Source: Candidatus Krumholzibacteriia bacterium (lineage in GTDB: Bacteria > Krumholzibacteriota > Krumholzibacteriia > LZORAL124-64-63). Taken from it: a DNA stretch of 21,335 bases. Positions 1 to 8,020 of this stretch are shown in pieces (position 1 is the first letter of the stretch; the number at the start of each line of letters is the position of its first letter). The stretch is from the NCBI GenBank assembly GCA_027056825.1, contig JALUJS010000527.1, forward strand, positions 1-21,335, given 5' to 3'. The notes under the pieces are model-generated. The model did not search any database. It was not told the DNA's origin and saw nothing but the letters and a program-made list of their open reading frames with translations. The translations under genes and the position numbers were made by a program.

Positions 1-468
1 TTCCGTCCCTAACTACTCGGACTATTCCCTGGATAATCAGGCAACTCCCGTATCGGACTGGGTCGGCATCATCCGCTCAGCTCCGGGCATGTTTGACATT
101 TGTCAAGTTTCGCCCTCATTCCCCCACCTGATTTCGCGTCATAGGGTACCACCTGCCGATTTTTAACAACCAGGTTCGCCCCTGTGTTAGCAATACGATT
201 TTGTCCCCTGTAACTGCAAAGCGAAAATGTCCCCTTCATGGATGCTCCGGAGGCAGACGGTCTACCGGCAGAACCCCTGACCGTGTTTTCCTGAAACCGG
301 GCGCTTTTTGTGGCTTTATGTCCCAATATTCCCGCTCAAGTTATGCAATGGGTTTAACTTAAAATGTTGCGAAAATGTTAAACTTTATTTTTTGGATCCC
401 CGGCCTCAAAGTGTTAAAATGTACCAGTTTTTAACATCTCAAGCTAGTCATCTGAGGAGAATCACCCC
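1..468. other. Gene-free AT-rich leader region
   Basis: I see no convincing gene here. The 85-residue minus-strand reading frame at 69-326 has no family resemblance. The region holds a short dyad at 93-106 (TTGACA-tt-TGTCAA) and two copies of TGTCCCC at 202-208 and 228-234, spaced 26 bp apart. Near the downstream gene there is a cluster of TTAAAATGT-like motifs: 359-367 and 414-422 direct, and TTTTAACAT at 429-437 inverted. An inverted pair GTTTAAC/GTTAAAC lies at 352-358 and 377-383. Base composition drops sharply to AT-rich after about 340, which fits a promoter and regulatory region for the gene at 469. Confidence 0.6.
392..420 (+). promoter_or_regulatory. Candidate sigma-70 promoter for the gene at 469
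   Basis: TTGGAT (392-397) and TAAAAT (415-420) are separated by 17 bp. The -10 matches the consensus at 5 of 6 positions and the -35 at only 3 of 6. It lies inside the TTAAAATGT motif cluster, about 50 bp before the start codon. Confidence 0.4.
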
Positions 469-2874
469 ATGACCCGATCTGTCCCCGTGTTCCGTCGCGC
501 CCTGCTGGGCGCCGTGCTGATGTTCCTTGTTGCTGCTGGTTCGGCAGCCGCCGGCTGGAGCCATGATCCGTTCTACAATTCGGACATGATCATGTACTAC
601 TACAACCAGGTTGCGACGGATATGCAAAGCATGTCCGACGGCAGTGGAGGTGTGATCAGCACCTGGCACGACAGCTATCGGCTCCATGGGCTTGTTGCCC
701 AGCATCTTGACAACTAGAGTGGTCGGCAGTGGGGCTACGAGGGTCAGAAGGTCCTGGCTGACAGCAGCTATGTGGGCACGCCGGCGGTGGCTCCCGATGG
801 CCAGGGCGGATTCTATGTCGCCTGGAGCCAGCCCGGCAGCAGTATGACCCTGGTCATGCTGCAGCACTTTGACGGCGGCTGTAACCCCATGTGGAGCGGC
901 GACGGCCGGGCCATGCAGCAGTTCGCGCTGGTCGGCACTGTGCAACTGGATCCGCAAGTGGTCCCCGATGGTGCAGGGGGCGCCATCGTGGCGTGGCGGC
1001 AAACCGGCGCCGACACTGATATAATCCCGCAGCGTTTTGATGCTGCCGGTAACCGTCTGTGGCCGGGTGGAACCATCCGCACCACCAGCAGTGAAGTGTC
1101 CCAATTGACAATGACCGCCGGGAAGAACCCGGGCGAGGCCTGCCTGGCCTGGCTTGAACTGGATGCCGGGAACTACGAACTTCAGGTCCAAAAACTGGAT
1201 TCCGACGGTTCGGGTCGTTTCAACTCCACGTTCATGTACAGCACGAGCGCCAGTCTTGGAGACCTGCAGGTGGCGCCCTTCGGCGGAGGTCTCTTTGCGG
1301 CTTGGATGGATTTCTCCACTGGGGGAATCAAATTCCAGGCCATGGACTACTACGGGGCGCTGGTCTATGGCTCGGACCCTGATGTGGTTTTCGGCGTGTA
1401 CGATCAGCAGAACGACCTGAAACTGGTGCCCGGGCTCTACGGAACGGTGTTCATGGCTTACCGGGACTACTCCGTGACCAGTGGCGGCCCGGACCGGATC
1501 GCGGCCAATTACTATACCTCGTCGCGATACGGTGTCTGGGGCAAGTACGGCGCCACCGTTTCAAGCACCGCAACCAACACGGAAATTCTCACCGCCGCCC
1601 TCGCGGACGAGACCGGCGGGCTTTTCCTGACGGTTCTCAACACTGATGACCACGCCCTGCAGGCCGTGCATGTGGACGAAAACGGCACGGGGGATTGGCC
1701 CGAGGGGCGCGGCTATTTCTCCAGGCGCACCCCGCTCGGTTCCCTGACCATGGTCCCGGATGGTGACCAGGGCTTCCTCGCGGCCTGGGTCGGCTACGAC
1801 TATGCGGCCGAATACTACAAGCCCGCGGCCCAGAAGATCGACCACAATGGGTTCATGGCCGACAATGGTTTCGCCGTGGTTGAGGTGGCGGATCGTCCCA
1901 ACGACCAGGGCGGCGAGTTGCTGGCCACATGGCAGGCCAGCCCCCTGGACAACGCCACCGATCGGGCCATCGCCAACTACTCCGTCTGGATCCAGTACGA
2001 TGGCGATCTCCCGCCCGCCAAGGCCGGCACGTTGCCCTCGGATGAGGACCTGATTGCCGACTTGGGCCTCAAAGCGATTGATGTCGCGGCCCTGAAGACC
2101 GGCGGCTGGACCTATGTCGACCTGGTACCGGCCATGTACCAGACGGATTACTCGGCCTTCTGCCCCAGTTTTGGCGATTCCATGGCCACCGGTATTCCGC
2201 AGACCGCGGTGCGGGTAGTGGCCCACCATGCGGATCCGGGCACATTCTGGGAGAGTTCGGTCCTGAGTGGTCACTCGGTGGACAACCTGGCGCCGGGCGC
2301 GCCGTTGAATCTGCTGGGCACGGCCAACGGCGGCCAGGTCGATCTGGCGTGGACGGCCAGCGGCCAGCACGACGAGGATCTTGCAACCTACCGGATCTAC
2401 CGGGATACCACGCCGGGTTTCGTGCCGGATGAGACCAATCTGGTCGGCACGAGCACCAGCACCACCTACCAGGACGACACGGCCGGCGGTCAGGTCTACT
2501 ACCAGGTGCGGGCGGTGGACGCCCACGGCAACGAGAGCGCCAGCAGCGGTGAGGTGGGGGTCCAGTTGGCGGTCTCGGCCGTCGGGCAGGTGCCGGCCTC
2601 GTTCCGCCATCGCGGCAACTATCCCAACCCCTTCAACCCGATGACCAACATTGCCTTCGACCTGCCAACCCCGGCCCATGTGACGGTGACGATCTTCGAC
2701 GCGTCCGGCCGGCTGGTCCGCACCCTGGTGAACGAAGCCATGACCGCGGGCGCCCATGAGGTGTTGTGGAATGGACAGGACGGCACTGGCCGGGCCGTGG
2801 CCAGCGGAGTGTATTTCTCGCGGGTCCAGGCGGGCGAGTTTGATGCCACGCGGAGGATGACCCTGGTGCGTTAG
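469..2874 (+). pseudogene. Secreted repeat protein with FN3 and C-terminal sorting domain, interrupted by in-frame TAG
   Basis: One continuous frame of 802 codons, with ATG at 469 preceded by GAGGAGA. Residues 1-28 form a signal peptide (basic MTRSVPVFRR, then a hydrophobic run ending in AAA). The body carries repeats of the type PDGxGGxxVAWxQ followed by QxFDxxGxxxWxxxG, likely a beta-propeller-like extracellular domain. Residues about 605-703 look like a fibronectin type III domain (APGAPLNLLGTA to YYQVRAVDAHGNES). Residues 717-801 are the FlgD-like / T9SS-type sorting module beginning NYPNPFNP and ending TLVR. Codon 83 (715-717) is TAG with no frameshift on either side. As read, only an 82-residue fragment is made unless the stop is suppressed. 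The next in-frame ATG (772) has no ribosome site and would lack the signal peptide. It could be a genuine nonsense mutation, a sequence error or recoding. The gene converges on the lipoprotein gene ending at 2939. Confidence 0.75.
715..717 (+). other. In-frame amber codon inside a repeat unit
   Basis: The reading QHLDN-stop-SGRQW aligns without gaps to the two following repeat units QHFDGGCNPMW and QRFDAAGNRLW. The TAG therefore replaces exactly one amino acid in a conserved repeat. The same gene ends with TAG at 2872-2874, so TAG also acts as a normal stop here. Confidence 0.8.
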
Positions 2875-2880
2875 TCCGCC

Positions 2881-2941
2881 ACCCGGTCCGCATCATTGGA
2901 TCGCTCCGCGACACCGCGGAGCGATTCAATAATTCGGGTTA
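2881..2941. repeat. REP-like palindrome (family 1) doubling as bidirectional terminator
   Basis: A 16-bp stem (2895-2910 with 2915-2930, one G-T pair, loop ACAC) is bracketed by ACCCGG at 2881 and TTCGGGT ending at 2940. The ends match the other family-1 elements (ACCCGGATTATT / AATAATTCGGGTTAA). It fills the gap between two convergent genes, so it can terminate transcription from both sides. Its terminal GGGTTAA supplies the TAA stop of the minus-strand lipoprotein gene. Confidence 0.7.
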
Positions 2942-4522
2942 ATACCAGACCTGCTGCCCGTCGTCCCAGGTAAAGATCCGCTCATTCTTGCGGGAGCCGT
3001 CGGCGACCAGCCAGAACAGGGCGTTTGCGGGGGCGTCCCGGAAAACGAGCCGGCCGTCGCCTGCGGTTTGCCGGCCCAGCGACTTCCATTCCGAATCCCA
3101 GTAGAACAATTCATAGGTGGTGCCCCGGGTGAAGAAGGCCTGCGCGACGGTATCGGTGGAAATTCCCGCGGCCCTGCGGGTGGTGGAGGCGAGGCTCAGG
3201 GTCAAGGTGTCGTCTTTCCGGGCGGCGAGCGTCCTGATCGCGCCTGATTTTTCGAGGATGAGGGCCGGGCCGACGGGGACCAGCTCATCCGCGTCGAAAC
3301 ACATGGGCAGGTAGCAGATATCCGTGCCCATATCCGTGAACACCACGGAGCCGTCGCGGATCTCGCCCCAGTGGATGGGCTTCCACTCGCCGTCGTTGAA
3401 GACGCAGAGATAGGCGAATTGCACCCCGGCGGGGGGAGCGGCGATTTCGATCCTCACATCTGCCACGGGCGTGTACATGGAGGTGACATCGGTGTAGCTC
3501 TTGCCGCTCAGCCAGCCGGGAATTTTCTCATCCTCGTTGCGGCGCCGGAACACGAGGTTGCTGTCGTTGCGGGCGTAGGTCTTGCGGTACGCCTTGGCCA
3601 TGCGGCTGCGCAGATGGTAGTCGCCGGGATCCCTCTCGCAGCCCATGAACGGAACGGCCCGTCCGCCGGGAACCATGATGGCGTTCCAGGCGTGGTTGTT
3701 GCCCGAGTCGGCCCAGTGGGGCGTGTAATCGCTGGTAACGGCCAGCGCGTTGGCGCGCATGGCGTAGATGGCCAGGTTGGTCATGTCTTCACAGCGGCCC
3801 AGGCCGCACGACAGCATCTCCTGCAGGCCCTGGTCGGTGGGGTGGCGGTAGAAGCGCTCGTCGAAATTGAACCAGCTCTTGATGTCCCGGTTGATGAGGG
3901 TCGCCGCTTCCACCGGATCCTCGGGATCGGCCATCTTCTCGGGCAGGTCGGCGTACTTGTTCATGAAGTATTCCCGCCAGGGCTCCAGAGGCTCGTTGCT
4001 GCCGCGGTAGGGAAGGACGTTCGCGCAAAAGTCGTCGAAATTTAGGCTCTTGGCCCAGGGCCGGTTCCGCCAGGCCGCAAAGGCGAGATCGATGTTGTTG
4101 ATGAGGTAGTCGGCGGTGATGTTTTCCAGGTCCGGTTGCAGGTCACGGGTGTCCCAGTGCAGTTCGCCGTAGATCGCTTCCACCGAATCGAAACCGGCCA
4201 CCATGGTGGTGTAGTCCGGGTAATCGAGCACTTCGATTTTGTGCTCGTTGTCCAGGCTGTCCAGCAGGACGAAGCGGTAATAACTCTTCCCCACCATGTT
4301 GCCGATGAGGTACCTGGCGGCCTTCAGCTTCAGGGAGTCCGCCGGGGCGGCATAGTGGGCGAGGACTTTCTCAAGTTCGGGCCGGTTCTTTCCCGACAGC
4401 TCCAGGGCCTTGCACACGTCTTTGTCGCCGCCGCAGGCGCCGGTGCAGGTGATCCTGGTTCCGCAGCCGGTCCCCAGCAGGACGAGAGCCAGCGCCACGA
4501 GCGGTATGGCCATGCGTTTCAT
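2939..4522 (-). CDS. Lipoprotein with transglutaminase-like domain
   Basis: A 527-residue protein starting at ATG 4522. An AGGAG lies upstream; a TTG at 4528 is better spaced from it and is an alternative start. The first 20 residues (MKRMAIPLVALALVLLGTGC) form a lipoprotein signal with Cys20 as the likely lipidation site, so the product should be membrane-anchored outside the cytoplasm. The central part has the features of a transglutaminase/papain-like fold: Cys in GRCEDMTNLA, then His in NNHAWN, with acidic residues in GCERDPGD further on as candidates for the third catalytic position. The C-terminal third looks like beta-sandwich segments. Whether it crosslinks, hydrolyses amides or is a protease cannot be told from sequence. 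It lies 49 bp downstream of, and probably in one transcript with, the gene at 4572-5090. A longer reading to 4834 exists but would bury the signal peptide. Confidence 0.8.
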   Translation of the reverse strand: MKRMAIPLVALALVLLGTGCGTRITCTGACGGDKDVCKALELSGKNRPELEKVLAHYAAPADSLKLKAARYLIGNMVGKSYYRFVLLDSLDNEHKIEVLDYPDYTTMVAGFDSVEAIYGELHWDTRDLQPDLENITADYLINNIDLAFAAWRNRPWAKSLNFDDFCANVLPYRGSNEPLEPWREYFMNKYADLPEKMADPEDPVEAATLINRDIKSWFNFDERFYRHPTDQGLQEMLSCGLGRCEDMTNLAIYAMRANALAVTSDYTPHWADSGNNHAWNAIMVPGGRAVPFMGCERDPGDYHLRSRMAKAYRKTYARNDSNLVFRRRNEDEKIPGWLSGKSYTDVTSMYTPVADVRIEIAAPPAGVQFAYLCVFNDGEWKPIHWGEIRDGSVVFTDMGTDICYLPMCFDADELVPVGPALILEKSGAIRTLAARKDDTLTLSLASTTRRAAGISTDTVAQAFFTRGTTYELFYWDSEWKSLGRQTAGDGRLVFRDAPANALFWLVADGSRKNERIFTWDDGQQVWY

Positions 4523-4571
4523 CTTCAAGGTGATCTCCTGGCGGGCTGGACCCGCAACGGTCAGTTTCACG

Positions 4572-5090
4572 TCATCGTCCCCCGCGTCCCGTCCCGCCCG
4601 GCGGCATCGGCAACCCGGTATCTGCGTCCCCGATAGTGGGCAGCAGGCGCGGATCCGGTTCGCTGTACCAATCGGCGTACGCGACCGGAAAGGCCCCCCG
4701 TCGCGCCAGGGCGAGCATCTCCAGGTACCAGCGCGCATAATCGGGGTCGGATCCCCGGCCCCGGGCTGCGATCCCGGGGAAACGGGCGAGGAACTTGTCG
4801 GCCAGCTGCCCGGGGCCGTCATCGGCGGCGTCATCCCAACCGAAATAACGGGTCCCGGCGGCGGAGGTGTAATGCGCCGTGTCCGTGTCGAATGCGACAG
4901 CCAGGGCGCCGTGTCCGGCCTGGATGTTCCCCCGGTGGGTCACCGCGCAACGCCATGACATTCCCGAGGACGACATCCCCGGCGCGATGCGGATGAACCC
5001 GTAGCCGCGTTCGTGCAGGACGCGGACCATCTCCAGCACTTCGAGGCAGCACTGCTGGTCAGCGGGCAACGGGGGATGCTCGACCGTCAT
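4572..5090 (-). CDS. Conserved-looking protein of unknown function
   Basis: A 172-residue protein with no signal peptide, starting at ATG 5090 after GGAAGGGG. The N-terminal half (LHERGYGFIRIAPGMS, then SGMSWRCAV, then a YTSAAGTRYFGW stretch) looks like a folded soluble domain. The middle has DPDYARWYLEMLALARRG. The tail is rich in Gly and Pro. I do not recognise an enzymatic motif and assign no function. It is the first gene of a probable two-gene minus-strand unit with the transglutaminase-like lipoprotein. Confidence 0.65.
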   Translation of the reverse strand: MTVEHPPLPADQQCCLEVLEMVRVLHERGYGFIRIAPGMSSSGMSWRCAVTHRGNIQAGHGALAVAFDTDTAHYTSAAGTRYFGWDDAADDGPGQLADKFLARFPGIAARGRGSDPDYARWYLEMLALARRGAFPVAYADWYSEPDPRLLPTIGDADTGLPMPPGGTGRGGR

Positions 5091-5148
5091 GGGGCCCCTT
5101 CCACTCTATGGCTCCGTTGGACGGGCACCATAGCATATCCTGCCGGGA

Positions 5149-5166
5149 TTTCGATGACCGGGTTAA
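5149..5166 (+). repeat. Possible half-copy of repeat family 1
   Basis: TTTCGATGACCGGGTTAA resembles the end TTCAATGATCCGGGTTAA at 9062-9079 with one gap and one or two substitutions. No palindromic partner is visible, so this may be chance. Confidence 0.3.
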
Positions 5167-5199
5167 TCACGTCAAAGAGGACAAATCATATAAAACTAG

Positions 5200-5229
5200 T
5201 TGACAATTATCCTGACAATGATGTAACAT
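5200..5229 (+). promoter_or_regulatory. Sigma-70 promoter for the secreted protein at 5327
   Basis: A perfect TTGACA (5200-5205) is followed after 18 bp by TAACAT (5224-5229, 4 of 6 consensus bases). The leader to the start codon would be about 90 bases. The local AT-richness supports it. Confidence 0.55.
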
Positions 5230-5326
5230 ATTGCTGCGCAACAAGAAAATAGAAAACCAAAACACAAAATCAACCCCGTGTGTGAGAGGAAAATCCGGGT
5301 TAGGCCCCATTCCCGAGGAGATCGAA

Positions 5327-6322
5327 ATGCACACCCGTACCCTGCTTGTGGTTCTGCTGATGACCTTGGCGGCCTCCGCGGTCGTCGCTCAACCGTCGAC
5401 TGGCTGGTCGGACCAGTCAAACATCAACCTGCTGCTGGTCGCCGACTTTGGTCCAACGCCTGGTCTCGAGGCGCTATACTGGGACATGCCACCTAATATC
5501 AGTATGCCCGCGGATATCCTGAGTGTTTCCATGGCCGATTTCAGCCCCATGGGAAGTCTGCCGCGCCAATTCATTCCCGCTTTCAGTACGGTGTACGCGG
5601 CCAATCTCAACGGGAGCCGGTTATCGAGCGTCCTGGTCCGGGAGCATAACCTGGAGACGGGTATCACCGCAGTCGGAGCCTATGACCATTCAGGCGGCAC
5701 CTGGGTGGAATTGTGGTACAACGAATTCGATTTTTCCCACGCTGCGACGGATCTCCAGGCGATCACCCTCCTTTACAGAAACCCGCCGTATGTGCTGGAA
5801 ACCGGATCAGTCCTGCGGCTTCATGACAGCGGCACGGGCGCGGTGCTGTGGGCCAGCGATGACCCCGCATTGGGCGGACCGGGGCGGTTTTTCACCCTGG
5901 TCAACTGGACCCTGGCCGACTACAACGGTGACGGCGGGGGCAACGAGTTGCTGGCGGAATTCGAGGATAGTTCCACCGGAACCCATGCGTTGTGGATGGT
6001 GACCGATGCGCAGGCGGCCTCGGCCGCGCCATCGATCCAGGGCACGCGCATCGCGCTGGGCCAGAACAGGCCCAATCCCATGTTCGGGGAGACCACGATC
6101 CGGTTCTCGCTTCCGGATGCCGCACCTGTGCATCTGCGCGTCTACGACGTACGCGGCAGGGCCGTCGCGACCATCGCCCAGCGGACCATGACCGCCGGTG
6201 AACACATGCTGCACTGGAACGGGCGCGACGACGCCGGCAGCCGGGTGGCCCAGGGCGTGTATTTCTATGAATTGACCGTGGGGGGAGAGCGGTTCACGCG
6301 CAAGATGATGGTGGTGCGCTGA
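5327..6322 (+). CDS. Secreted protein with C-terminal FlgD-like sorting module
   Basis: A 331-residue protein. The start is ATG 5327 because AGGAG lies 6 bases upstream and the signal peptide MHTRTLLVVLLMTLAASAVVAQ follows directly; the upstream in-frame ATG at 5231 would put 32 polar residues before it. Residues about 25-240 contain no family I recognise. The stretch LADYNGDGGGNELLAEF resembles the Asp-rich FG-GAP/VCBS-type loops of extracellular beta-propellers. Residues 247-331 are the sorting module (NRPNPMFGETTIRF, VYDVRGRAVATI, HWNGRDDAGSRVAQGVYFYE, final MMVVR). Export followed by surface attachment or release is inferred from the module. Confidence 0.8.
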   Translation: MHTRTLLVVLLMTLAASAVVAQPSTGWSDQSNINLLLVADFGPTPGLEALYWDMPPNISMPADILSVSMADFSPMGSLPRQFIPAFSTVYAANLNGSRLSSVLVREHNLETGITAVGAYDHSGGTWVELWYNEFDFSHAATDLQAITLLYRNPPYVLETGSVLRLHDSGTGAVLWASDDPALGGPGRFFTLVNWTLADYNGDGGGNELLAEFEDSSTGTHALWMVTDAQAASAAPSIQGTRIALGQNRPNPMFGETTIRFSLPDAAPVHLRVYDVRGRAVATIAQRTMTAGEHMLHWNGRDDAGSRVAQGVYFYELTVGGERFTRKMMVVR

Positions 6323-6333
6323 GGACTGACCGC

Positions 6334-6370
6334 GGGGGTTCGGGAAGCCGCGCCGGCTCCCCGAACCCCC
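6334..6370. terminator. Hairpin terminator between convergent genes
   Basis: GGGGGTTCGGG-a-AGCC (6334-6349) pairs with GGCT-c-CCCGAACCCCC (6355-6370): 15 pairs, one mismatch, loop of 5. It lies 12 bp after the stop at 6322 and just before the stop of the minus-strand gene at 6399. There is no long T-run. Confidence 0.7.
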
Positions 6371-6398
6371 TGCGATGATTATACCGATTCCCATACGG

Positions 6399-6734
6399 CT
6401 ACTGCCTGTCGATCATCCGGATCATTTCCTCGCACAAGGCCTTCATTTCCTCGAGCTGCCCGATCACGAAGGCCGCGTCCTCGAGATTCGCGCTGCGGTT
6501 GGCCAGGAAGACATCGATCTGGGCGATGTTGTTGACCAGGTCTTCCCGGATGTTGCCCAGGTGCTTCCGTTCCAGCGCGCGGGTGTGGTGCAGGTCGTTC
6601 CAGTTGTTGATCTGCAGGGCGATGAGGATGCCGACCACCACCAGGACGATCTCCCCGATCGCGTACAGCAGGTTGTTGGTGAAGCTGTTGCAGGTGATCA
6701 GTCCCCGGCGGATGGAGCGGAAAAAGCGGATCAT
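6399..6734 (-). CDS. Short DUF6090-like membrane protein
   Basis: 111 residues. The N-terminus MIRFFRSIRRGLI and the membrane segment LLYAIGEIVLVVVGILIALQ (about 22-42) followed by INNWND match the start of DUF6090 family proteins of Bacteroidetes-like bacteria. The rest is charged and probably helical or coiled-coil (ALERKHLGNIREDLVNNIAQIDVFL). From memory, family members are usually around twice this length, so this copy appears to lack the C-terminal half. It may be a short variant or a decayed copy. The function of the family is unknown. Confidence 0.7.
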   Translation of the reverse strand: MIRFFRSIRRGLITCNSFTNNLLYAIGEIVLVVVGILIALQINNWNDLHHTRALERKHLGNIREDLVNNIAQIDVFLANRSANLEDAAFVIGQLEEMKALCEEMIRMIDRQ

Positions 6735-6878
6735 TGTGAACTTCCCGAATAAAACGGAAAAAGATTCATGGGGACCGAGAGGATCCAGCCATGCATTCCA
6801 GGGCCCAAATAAGGGATAAGTGGAGGATTCTGCACCTCTATTGGCCTTGAAAGTGCGGCGGGAGGGTCAAAATAATTA

Positions 6879-6907
6879 TTGTCATTTTGCACATATGTGC
6901 ATAAACT
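6879..6907 (+). promoter_or_regulatory. Promoter with palindromic operator in its spacer
   Basis: TTGTCA (6879-6884), 17 bp, then TAAACT (6902-6907). The spacer contains the perfect 14-bp palindrome TGCACATATGTGCA (6888-6901), which abuts the -10. A protein bound there would block RNA polymerase. The adjacent DUF134 protein, which has a helix-turn-helix, is the natural candidate autoregulator; that link is inference. Confidence 0.6.
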
Positions 6908-6933
6908 GGAGCCGAATTCAGTAAGGAGCAGTC

Positions 6934-7389
6934 ATGGCTCGTCCAAAGAAAATGCGATCGGTCCGCCGCCCGCCCATTCACGCGGGCTTCAAGCCGACGG
7001 GGGTGCGGGCCCGCTGCCTGGAGCCTCTGGTCCTGGCTCTCGATGAACTCGAGGCCATCCGCCTGGCCGATTACCGGGGTCTGGACCATGCCGAAGGGGC
7101 CGTGGAGATGGGCATCTCCCGCTCCACATTTTCCCGGCTCGTGGACAGGGCCCGGGGCAAGGTGGCGGAATTCCTCATCGAGGGGAAGTACCTGCAGATC
7201 GAGGGAGGGGAGATCCACTTCCAGGAAAACCGGGTTCGCTGCCGGGAATGCGGGTATGTGCTGACCGCGGGGTTCGAATCCCAACCCCGGCTTTGCCCGG
7301 CCTGCGGCGCGGAGGACTGGATCGATCTGGCCGGCGGCTTCGGTCATGGACGTTGCTGCCGCCGGCATCACCGCAATCGACGGAGGTAA
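6934..7389 (+). CDS. DUF134 family DNA-binding protein
   Basis: 151 residues, ATG 6934 with AAGGAG 5 bases upstream. The N-terminus MARPKKMRSVRRPP and the stretch LALDELEAIRLADYRGLDHAEGA are hallmarks of the DUF134 family. Residues about 50-75 form a helix-turn-helix (AVEMGISRSTFSRLVDRARGKVAEFL). The C-terminal part adds a zinc ribbon with CREC and CPAC. Such proteins sit beside NifB/NifX-like and P-loop ATPase genes in anaerobes and probably regulate them. Here it heads a run with the zinc-ribbon and NifX-like genes. Its stop codon overlaps the ribosome site (GGAGG) of the next gene. Confidence 0.85.
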   Translation: MARPKKMRSVRRPPIHAGFKPTGVRARCLEPLVLALDELEAIRLADYRGLDHAEGAVEMGISRSTFSRLVDRARGKVAEFLIEGKYLQIEGGEIHFQENRVRCRECGYVLTAGFESQPRLCPACGAEDWIDLAGGFGHGRCCRRHHRNRRR

Positions 7390-7393
7390 GATC

Positions 7394-7639
7394 ATGCCTG
7401 GAAGAAACGGAAGAGGACCGCGCGGAGAGGGCCCCATGACCGGGCGCGGGTCTGTCGCAGGCGGCAGAGGCCGCAACCATGGCGGTGGTTTCGGAGCCGG
7501 CGGATTTTGCGTTTGTGCCCACTGCGGCAAGAAGGTGCCGCATGAGCGGGGGATCAAATGCACGACGCTGAAGTGCCCGGATTGCGGCCATACCATGGTC
7601 CGGGAAGAGTTGCTGAACAATCACAAGAAAGAGGGATGA
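7394..7639 (+). CDS. Small Gly-rich zinc-ribbon protein (DUF5320-like N-terminus)
   Basis: 81 residues starting at ATG 7394 after GGAGGT. The longer frame from 7346 overlaps the preceding gene and has no ribosome site. The start MPGRNGRGPRGEGPMTGRG is the signature of small proteins found beside NifX/NifB-type cofactor genes. The C-terminal half carries two zinc-binding pairs, CAHC and CPDC, with an additional Cys nearby. It probably binds a metal or Fe-S cluster; the precise role is unknown. It is 3 bp from the NifX-like gene. Confidence 0.75.
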   Translation: MPGRNGRGPRGEGPMTGRGSVAGGRGRNHGGGFGAGGFCVCAHCGKKVPHERGIKCTTLKCPDCGHTMVREELLNNHKKEG

Positions 7640-7642
7640 CGG

Positions 7643-8017
7643 ATGAAAAGGACTTTTGCCATCCCGACGCTGGGCGGGAAATCCTGCGCCCATTTCGGTC
7701 ACTGCGAGAATTTCGCCCTGATCCGGGTGGATGAGGACGAGGAAATCGGAGCGGTCAGGTTTCTGGACCCGCCCGCGCACCAGCCCGGAACCTATCCCCG
7801 CTTTCTGGCCGAACAGGGAGTGGATGTGGTCATTGCCGGGGGAATGGGCGCCATGGCCCGGAACCTTTTCCGGGAAAACAACATCGAGGTGCACATGGGC
7901 GTCGGGGTGGAGGGACCGGAAATGCTCGTCAGGCAGTTCCTGCAGGACGAACTGCAGACCGGCGACAATCTCTGCAACCACGGGGCCGAGGATCACGAGC
8001 CCAACTGCGGGGACTGA
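7643..8017 (+). CDS. NifX/NafY-like dinitrogenase iron-molybdenum cofactor biosynthesis family protein
   Basis: 124 residues. The fold signature is present: KRTFAIPTLGGKSCAHFGHCENFALI at the start and VDVVIAGGMGAMARNLFRENNIEVHMG in the middle, as in the dinitrogenase Fe-Mo cofactor biosynthesis domain. The tail adds CNHGAEDHEPNCG, a possible extra metal site. The family carries or handles Fe-S or Mo-Fe-S clusters. No nitrogenase genes are in the window, so involvement in an orange-protein-like or similar metal-cluster complex is more likely than nitrogen fixation. The start codon lies 3 bp after the preceding stop. Confidence 0.85.
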   Translation: MKRTFAIPTLGGKSCAHFGHCENFALIRVDEDEEIGAVRFLDPPAHQPGTYPRFLAEQGVDVVIAGGMGAMARNLFRENNIEVHMGVGVEGPEMLVRQFLQDELQTGDNLCNHGAEDHEPNCGD

Positions 8018-8020
8018 GGC

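Noticed and set aside
69..326. 85-residue minus-strand frame
   Set aside because: No family resemblance, no ribosome site, and low coding character. Treated as noncoding.
715..717. General reassignment of TAG to an amino acid
   Set aside because: TAG also ends the same gene at 2872-2874 and ends the YHS gene, so it works as a stop in this genome.
1561..2757. 398-codon open frame on the minus strand
   Set aside because: It lies antisense to the strongly family-like secreted protein. It has the His/Arg/Gly-rich composition of a GC-rich shadow frame and no recognisable domain.
7643..8017. Nitrogen fixation locus
   Set aside because: Only a NifX-like domain is present; no nifH, nifD, nifK, nifB, nifE or nifN. 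The neighbours fit an orange-protein-like metal cluster better.
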